Origin: Massilia sp. CFBP 13721
GTDB lineage: Bacteria; Pseudomonadota; Gammaproteobacteria; Burkholderiales; Burkholderiaceae_D
NCBI RefSeq assembly: GCF_014842025.1
Contig: NZ_JACYUY010000009.1
Location: 1-64,000, forward strand
Direction: 5' to 3'
Length of the DNA: 64,000 nt
The notes under the pieces were generated by a model. That model did not search any database, had not been told where the DNA came from, and worked only from the letters and a program-made list of their open reading frames with translations. Positions 53,501 to 62,500 of this stretch are shown here, piece after piece. The position numbers and the translations under genes are program-made. How positions within the stretch are numbered: the first letter of the stretch is position 1; each line of letters begins with the position of its first letter.

Positions 53501-56500
53501 CCTGCGGTGTGTTGTCGAGCGTGAGCATGACCTGGAATACCGGGCTGCTGCCCAGGCTGCGCTCGGGCCGCAGCGCTTCCACCAGCTTCTCGAACGGCAG
53601 GTCCTGGTGGGCATAAGCCGAGAGGGTCGTCTCCTTGACCTGGCGCAGCAGTGCCGCCACGCTCATGCCTTCGTCCAGCCGCGCCGGCAGCGCCAGCGTG
53701 TTGACGAAGAAGCCGATCAGGCCCTCCAGTTCGGCGCGGTTGCGGTTCGCCACGGGGGTGCCGATCGCGAACTGGCGCTGTCCGCCGAGACGGTACAGCA
53801 GGATCGCCAGGCCCGCGAACAGGGTCATGAACAGGGTCGCGTCGTGGCGCCGTGCGAACGCGCGCAAGCGCGCGCTCAGCTCGGCCGTCAGGGCAAACCC
53901 GACGCTGCCGCCGCGATAGCTTTGCACCGGCGGACGGGCGTGGTCGGCCGGCAGTTCGAGCAGCGCCGGGATGCCGTCCAGCTGCGCCTTCCAGAAGTCG
54001 ACCTGGCGCTGCAGCACCTCGCCCTGCAGCCATGCGCGCTGCCACAGCGCGTAGTCGGCATACTGGACCGGCAGCGGCGCCAGCGGGCTGGCCTGCCCTG
54101 CGCGCAGGGCCTGGTAGAGTGCGCCGAATTCGCGCAGCAGCAAGCCGATCGACCAGCCGTCGGAGACGATGTGGTGGATCACGAGCATGAACACATGCTC
54201 GTCCTCGTCCACGCGCAGCAGCCTGGCGCGCAGCAGCGGACCGGCCGCCAGGTCGAACGGCGCCTGCGCTTCCTGCGCGCAGTAGCGCCGCAGCGCCGCC
54301 TCGCGCTCGTCCGGCGCCAGCGCGCGCAGGTCGTCGCTGCGCAGCGCGCAAGGCGCCGCCGGCACGACCACCTGCACCGGCGCGCCGCCGGACTCGGTGA
54401 ACACGGTACGCAGGCTTTCGTGGCGCGCGACCAGGGCGTCGAGCGCTCCCTGGAAGGCGCGATGATCGATGGCGCCGCGGATGCGCAGCGGCAGCGACAT
54501 GTGATAGGCGGCGCTGGCGCCGTCGAGCTGGCACAGGAACCACAGCCGCTGCTGTGCGAACGACAGCGGCAAGGCGGCGGCATCGGGTGCGCGCGCGGGA
54601 ATCGCTTCCTGCACGGCGCCCCCGGCGCGCGTCAGCTGGCGCGCCAGCGCGTGGATGGTCGGATGTTCGAACAGCGTGCGCAGGGCCAGCTCGCGCCCCA
54701 GGCCGCGGCGCACGCGGGTGATCAGTTGCAGCGCCAGCAGCGAGTGGCCGCCCAGTGCGAAGAAATCATCGTGCCTGCCGACAGGCCCGGTGCGCAGCAG
54801 TTCCTGCCACCAGCCGGCCAGCATGATTTCCATTTCGCCCTGCGGCGCCTGGCCGGCACCAGGACCGGCGCCGGCGTCGAAGCCGGGCGCCGGCAGCGCC
54901 TTGCGGTCCAGCTTGCCGTTCGGCGTGAGCGGGAAAGCATCTAGCAGGACGAACGCGGCCGGCACCATGTACTCGGGCAGCGCCGCCTGCAGGTGGGCGC
55001 GCAGCTGGGCGGCATCAGGAGCGGCCGTGCCCGGCGCATCGGCCGCGGTCACATAGGCCACCAGGCGCGCGGCGCCGCCCTCGTCGGTGCGCGCCATGAC
55101 GCTGGCGGCGCCGACCGCCGGGTGCTTCGCCAGCTGGGCTTCGATGTCGCCGAGCTCGATGCGGAAGCCGCGTATCTTCACTTGCTGATCGTTGCGGCCC
55201 AGGCAGGCGATGCTGCCATCCTCGCGCCAGCATCCGAGGTCGCCGGTGGCGTACATGCGCGCGCCCGGCACCGCGCTCAGCGCATCGGGCACGAAGCGCT
55301 GCGCGGTCAAGGCCGGCTGCCCGAAGTAGCCGCGCCCCACCGGGGTGCCGCCGATGTAGATTTCGCCGGCCACGCCGACCGGCACCGGCCGCATGCGCCC
55401 GTCGAGCACGTACAGCCTGGTGTTCGAGAGCGGCCGCCCGATCGGCACCGACGGCTCGCCGCCGCGGCAGGTCCAGTGGCTGACCTCGATCGCCGTTTCG
55501 GTCGGGCCGTACATATTGTTCAGCGTCGCCCGCGGCAACGCCGCCATGCAGCGCGCCGCCACCTCGGCCGGCAGCATCTCGCCGCTGCACACGATCGTGC
55601 GCAGGCTGGCGCAGCCGCCTTCCACGCCGTGGTCGAGGAAGACCTGCAGCATCGAGGGCACGAAGTGCAGCGCGTCGATCGACGCCGCTTCGATCAGGGC
55701 GCGCAGGTAGGCCGGGTCCTTGTGGCCCTCGGGACGGGCCAGCACCAGGGTCGCGCCGCAGGTGAGCGCCCAGAACAGCTCCCAGACCGAGACGTCGAAA
55801 CTGTACGGGGTCTTCTGCAGCAGCCTGTCGTGCGGCGCCAGCGGCAGCTTGTGCTGCATCCAGCGCAGCCGGTTGACGATGGCGCGCTGCTCGTTCATGG
55901 CGCCTTTCGGCTTGCCCGTCGAACCGGAGGTGTAGATGACGTACATCAGGCTCGCCGGCGCCTGGACAGCCGGCGCCGCCGTCGTGGCCGCGGCTTGCGC
56001 CGCGATCGCGTCCCAACCCGCGTCGAGCACCAGCGCTTCCACGCCCAGCCCGGCCAGCGCCGGCGCGAAGCGCTCCTGGGTGAGGACGATGCGCGCGCCC
56101 GAATCGGCCAGCATCTGCGCCAGCCGCGCGCGCGGATTGGTCGGGTCGAGCGGCACGTAGGCGGCGCCTGCCTTCAGGATGCCCAGCAGGCCGATCGTCA
56201 TCTCGAGGCTGCGTTCGACGCACACCGCGACCAGCTGGTCGGTCCCGACGCCGCGTGCGCGCAGGCAGGCCGCCAGCTGGTTCGCACGGTGGTCCAGCTC
56301 CGCATAGCTCAGCTGGGCGCCTTCGAATGCCAGCGCCACGACGTCGGGGGTGGCGCGCGCCTGCGCTTCGAACATGGCGTGCACCGACGGCGCCGGCGGC
56401 GCGCTGTCGGCGCCGTGGCCAAAGGCCGCGATGCGCGCCAGCTCGTCGCCCAGCAGGCGTGCGCGCTCGAGCGGGGCGGCCGGATCGGCCGTCATCGCGG

Positions 56501-59500
56501 CGAGGATATTGCGCACGAACTGGCCGATGCGCTGTTGGAAGGCGGCATCGAACACGGTCGGGTCGAGCGCCACGCGCAGCACGTGGCGGTTCGACGCATC
56601 GTTCTTCTGCACGTCGACGCTGAACTTGTAGTTGGTCTGGTCCAGGCCCAGGCTGCCGCTGCCGATCACGCCCGAGTCGGCCCCGGCGTTGCTGATGACG
56701 TGGAAGTTGGTGAAGTTGAACAGCGATGCCGAGCAATCCAGGCGCAGGTCGGCCTGGATCTGCGCCAGCGGATAGTGGCGGTGCGCCTGGTGCTGGGCCA
56801 GCAGCGTGTTCACCTCGACGATCAGCGCGTTCCAGCTGGCCGCGCCGGTATCCACCTGCAGCGGCAGCGAATTGAGGAACAGGCCGACGGTCTTGTCGGC
56901 GCCGGCGATTTCGGGACGGCCGTGCGTGACCACCGAGCCGAGGATGCGGTCATGCCCGTCCAGCAGCGCCGTCAGCGCCAGGTAGACGGTGCACCAGGCG
57001 CTCTTTTCCTGCACGCCCAGGCGCTCGGCCACGGCGATGACGGCCGCGCTGGTCGCGGCGTCGATCTCGCAGAAGAAGTGGCGGCACTGGCGCTGCGGAC
57101 TGGCCCCCCACCAGGGCTGGCGCGCGCCTTCGAGCGCGCGCGCCCAGTACTGGCGGTGCGTGTCGTCGGCCAGCGCGGCCAGCTCCAGCGCCATGTAGGC
57201 GCTGTACGGCGGCGGCGCCGCCTCGGCTTGCGGCGCCTGGCCCTGCAGCAGCGCTCGATAGGCGGCGAACAGCTCGGCCACCAGGGCGGCATCGCTCCAG
57301 CCATCCCACAGCGCGTGGTGAAAACTGAGGCCGAACTGCAGGTGCCGTTCGTCCAGCACCAGCACCCCGATGCGCCACGGATCTTCGATGCGCAGGCCCC
57401 TGACTTTTTCCGCCAGCACCCACGCTTCGATCGCGGCCTCGGCCGACAGCGCGGGCTCGCCGCGCAGGTCATGCACCTGGAGCGCCGGCGTGCGCCCGGC
57501 GCTGACGAATTGCAGCGGGCGCCCGCCGTGCAGGAAAAATTCGGTGCGCAGCACCGGATGGCGCGCGATCACGTGCCGCAGCGCCTGCTCGAAGCAGGCC
57601 GGCTGCCACGCCGCCTCGACGGCGAAGGTGATCACGCAGTGGTAGACGGGCGAATCGGGATGCTGCATCGAATGGAACAGCATGCCCTGCTGCAGCATCG
57701 ACAGCGGATAGCCGTCGACCACCGCATGGCCCTTGTGCCGCGCCGGCAAGGCGGCCCGTTCCTCGGCGCTCAGCAGCGCGAACGGGGCGACGAATGGGGT
57801 TTCGGGCGGCGCGCCGCCCTCCACCACCACCCTGGCCAGTTCGGCCACCGTCGGGTGCGCGAACAGGTCCTTGATGGAAAACTGCAGCTGTTCGGCCCGC
57901 GCCGCCGACACCAGCGCGATCGAGCGGATCGAATCGCCGCCGATGGCGAAGTAGTTGTCGCCGGTGCCCACCGGGGTGGTGCTGCCGAGATTGGCCTGCC
58001 ACAGCGCCGCCAGGCGCGTTTCGAGCGCGCTGGCCGGCGCCGTGTACTGCGCGCGGGCATACGCCGCCGCATCCGGTTGCGGCAGCCGGGCACGGTCGAT
58101 CTTGCCGTTATTATTGAGCGGGAAGCTGTCGAGCATGACAAAGGCGCCTGGCACCGCGTACTCCGGAATGCGGCCCCTGAGGTGGCGCACCAGTTCGGCG
58201 GCCGCGGGCGCGCCGCCCTGCGGCGTGACGTAGGCGACCAGGCTGCGCTCGCCGGGACGCTCCTCGCGCGCCAGCACCAAGACCTCGCCCACGTCCGCGT
58301 GCAGGCGCAATGCTTCCTCGACTTCGCCGAGCTCGATGCGAAAACCGCGGATCTTGACCTGGTGGTCGGCGCGGCCGATGAAATCGATGGCGCCGTCGGC
58401 GCGCAGGCGCACCAGGTCGCCGGTACGGTACATGCGCGCGCCCGGCGTGGGCGAGAACGGATCGGGCACGAATTTCTGCGCGCTCAGGCGGGGGTCGCCC
58501 AGGTAGCCGCGCGCCAGGCCGGCCCCGCCCAGGTGCAGTTCGCCGACCGCGCCCAGCGGCGCCAGCTGGCCGTCCTGCAGCACGTACGCGCGCGTGTTCG
58601 CCAGCGGCATGCCGATCGGCGCCTGGCGCCCGGCCAGGAAGCGCGCGCGCTCGAGTGCGAAGCCGGTGGCGAAGGTGGTGCATTCGGTCGGACCATACAC
58701 GTGCAGCAGCTGGCGCGGCGCGCCGTGTTCGAGCACGCGCGCGATCGCGTCGGGCGAACAGGCTTCGCCGCCGAAGAGCAGCTGGTCGAGCGCGGCAAAC
58801 GCCTGCGGTATCTCGTGGCTGATGCGGTTGAACAGCGCCGTGGTGATGAACAGCGACGTCACCTGCTGGGCGCGCAGGCAGTGCGCCAGCGCCTCGGGCG
58901 CCAGCAGCGTCTCCTTGTCGACCAGCAGCACGCGCGCACCCGCCAGCAGCGGCGACCACAATTCGTAGGTGATGGCATCGAAAGCGCAGCTGGCCGCCTG
59001 CGCCACCACGGCGTCGGCGCCAACCGTGACGGCGTCGCCGCTCGCGACCAGGCTGACGATGTTGGCATGGCTGACCGGCACGCCCTTGGGCACGCCGGTA
59101 CTGCCGGAGGTGAAGATGACATAGGCGAGCCGGTCCGGCGTGACCGCCAGCGCGGGCGCCGTGGCGGAATCGTGCGCGCCGGCCGCAGCGTCGTCGGCGC
59201 CGTCGTCGGCACCGTCCAGCGCCAGGGTGCGGCAGCCGTCGAGGAACGCCAGTTCGCCGATCAGGTGGCGCTGGCTCAGGATCACGCCGCAGGCGGCGGC
59301 GCCGACCATCTGGCGCAGGCGCGGCTCCGGATAGGCCGGATCGAGCGGCACGTAGGCGGCGCCGGCCTTCAGGATGGCGAGCATGCCGACCACCATGTCG
59401 AACGAGCGCTCCACGCACAGTCCGACGCAGCTGTCCGGCGCGACGCCCAGCGCCAGCAGGCGCTGCGCGACCCGGTTGGCGCGCCGTTCCAGCGCGCCGT

Positions 59501-62500
59501 AGCTCAGGTGCGCGCCGCCCGCGACCAGGGCCACCGCGTCGGGCCGGGCGGCGGCGCGGGCGGCGAACAGCGCGTGCACGCTGGCGTCGGGAAAGGCGCG
59601 CGCGGTAGCGTTCCACCCGTCCAGCTGCAGGCGGCGCTCGTCGCGGCCCAGGAAGTCGAGTTCGGCCAGCGCCAGGTCGGGCTGGCGCGCCACCGCCGCG
59701 AGCAGGCCCTGGAAATGACCCAGCATGCGCTCGATCGTGGCCGCGTCGAACAGGTCGCTGCTGTACTCCATGCTGCCCAGCAGGCCGCCGTCGCCCAGCG
59801 ACGACAGGATCAGGCTCAGGTCGTAGCGCGCCACGCCCGCCTCCCCCTCGCACTGGGCGAACTGCAGGGGTTCGAGCGCGATGCCGGGAAAGGCGGCGGC
59901 CTGCACCGGCGTGTCGACCAACGAGATCGAGGCCTGGAACAGCGGCGCGTAGGCCAGGCTGCGCACCGGGTTGAGGCGCTCGACCAGGTGTTCGAAGGGC
60001 ACATCCTGGTTCGCATACGCCTGCAGCGCCATCGCGCGGGTGGCGCCCAGCAGGGTGCGGAAGGTGGATGCGCCGCCCTCGGCGGACAAGTCGAAGCGCA
60101 GCACCAGGTTGTTCAGGAAGAAGCCGATCATGGCCTCGGTTTCGCTGCGCTGGCGGTTGGCCACCGGGGTGCCGATGGCGACGTCGTGCTGGCGCGCATA
60201 GCGGCCCAGCAGCAGTGCGAAGGCCGCTCCCAGGCACATGAACAGGGTGCTGCCGCAGCTGCGGTTCAGTTCCTGCAGGCGTGCGACGAGTTCCGCGCCG
60301 ACCACGAAATTGATGGTGGCGCCGCGGAAGCTCTGCTCGGCCGGACGCGGGCGGTCGGTGGGCAGTTCCAGCAGCGGCGGCAGGCCGGCCAGCTGCCGCT
60401 CCCAATAGGCCAGCTGGCCGGCCATCAGTTCCCCGTCCAGGTGGCGCCGCTGCCAGCGCGCGTAGTCGGCGAACTGGATCGGCAGCGGCGCCGGCGGCGC
60501 GCACTCGGCGGCGCCGGTCGCGGCGCCATAGAATTGCGCCAGCTCCCTGAAAAAGACGCCCATCGACCAGCCGTCGAAGACGATGTGGTGAAAGCTCGCC
60601 AGCAGCACCAGTTGGCCGTCGAAGGCGGTGCGCAGCAGGCGCAGGCGCGTCAGCGGTTCGCCCGCGAGGTCATAGCAATACCCGCGTTCGGCCAGGTGGC
60701 GCGCGCGCAGCTGCGCTTCGCTGGCGATGTCTTCGACGACCACCCAGCCGCCGCCGGGAGGATCGGCCAGTTGTACCGCCTGGCCGTCGATCTCGGCGAA
60801 GCGGGTGCGCAGGATGGCGTGGCGGTCGACGATCGCGTCCAGGCTGCGCACCAGCGCGTCCTCGTCGACCGAGCCGCGCAGGCGCAGGGCGAGCGGAATC
60901 GTGTACACCGCGTTGGGCGCCATCATGCGGCTCAGGAACCACAGGCGCTGCTGCGAAAACGCCAGCGGCGCGCCGACGGCCGACGCCGCCGCATCCGCTG
61001 CGAGCGGCGCCGGCGCGGCGGCGCTGCCGTCGATGCGGCCATCGATGCGATTATCAATAAAACGTGCCTGGGCCTGCAAGGTCTGCTGCTCGAACACGTC
61101 GCGCAGCGACAGTTCCACCCCGAAGGCGTCGCGGATGCGCGCCACCAGCTGGGCCCCGATCAGCGAATAGCCGCCGACCAGGAAAAAATTATCGTCGCGC
61201 CCTACCCGGCGGCCGGGAATCAGCGCTTCCCAGAGCGCGGCCAGCAGTGCTTCGGTGCGTCCCTGGGGCGGCGCACTGTCGGGTACGACGGTGTCGCCGC
61301 GCAGCGCGAGCGCGCGCCGGTCCACTTCGCCGTCGGCCAGCGCGGGCAGCTGGTCCAGCACGCGCAGGCGCGCCGGCAGCAATTGCGGCGCCGGGTCCTG
61401 CTTGAGCCGCGCCAGCAGTTCGCCCAGCGTGGCGCCGGCCGCGTCGGCGCCGCCGCGGACGAACACGGTCCACTGGCCGCCGGCCGCCACCATGGTCGGC
61501 TGCTGCGAGGGCGCGGCCGCGCGCAGCAAGGCTTCGCTGGCGGCGGCCAGGAAGGCGGCGACGCGGGCGCGGCGCCGCTGCCTTGCCGTCGGCGGCGCGA
61601 TGCGGCAGCTGCCATCCTTTTCCATCACCGCGCGCACGCCGGTGCGCACCAGGCGCTCTCCCTGGGCGAGCGGATGCTCGGCGTGGAAGGCGGCGGCGAC
61701 GCCGGCCAGGCGCACGTTCGCCAGGCACAGTTCGCCGGCGGTGCCGAGCGGCGCCAGCGCGGCGCCGTCGAGCACCGCCATCGGCAGCCCCGGGCACAGC
61801 TTGCCGTCGTATTGCGGGCCCTGGAGACTGGCCTGCCAATCCCACACCTGCCCCTTGCCGAAGGCGCCGGCCATCGACGCCAGCACCGGGCTGAACCACC
61901 AGGCCAGCGCCGCCGCGGCCGAGTGCACGGCCGACTGGCATTCGGCCATGCGCAGCAGGCAGTCGAGGAAAGCCGGTTCGTCCAGTTCGGCTTCGAGCAG
62001 CTTGCCCGAGCCGTGCACCATGTGAAAGCGCAGCGCCGGCGGCGGCGACAGCGGCGCCGCGTAACGGATGCGCGGGCCGCCCGGCAGCCAGGCGAACGCG
62101 CTCGGGTCGGACGCGTCGATCACCAGCGAGACCCCGGCCGAGGCCAGCAGGTGGCGCCGGCGCAGCGCGCTCCGGGTCGGCGCGATGAAGTACACGGTGG
62201 CGCCGATCTTGTGGATCGCCAGCACGGCGACGAGCAGGTCGGCCCCGGGGTGCTCGATCACGCCGATGCATTGCGGGCCGGTGCCGTCGTCGCAGGCGAG
62301 CAGGCTGGCCAGCGCATCGGCGCGCCGCAGGATGCTCGCGAAGTCGTGTTCGCCGTGGCGGTCGCGCACCACGATCGTGCGCTGCGGCTGCGCCGCGACG
62401 AAATCGAGGAAGCTCGCGTGCGTTCCGGCCTTGCTGCCGGAACGCTGCGCGGCGCGGTACGGCAGGCGGTCCCACGGGGTGACCAGCGCATATTCCTGGA

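Noticed and set aside
50559..54944. Plus-strand open frame of 1461 codons opposite NRPS modules 3-4
   Set aside because: Antisense shadow of the synthetase with Gln/Arg/His-rich translation and no motif.
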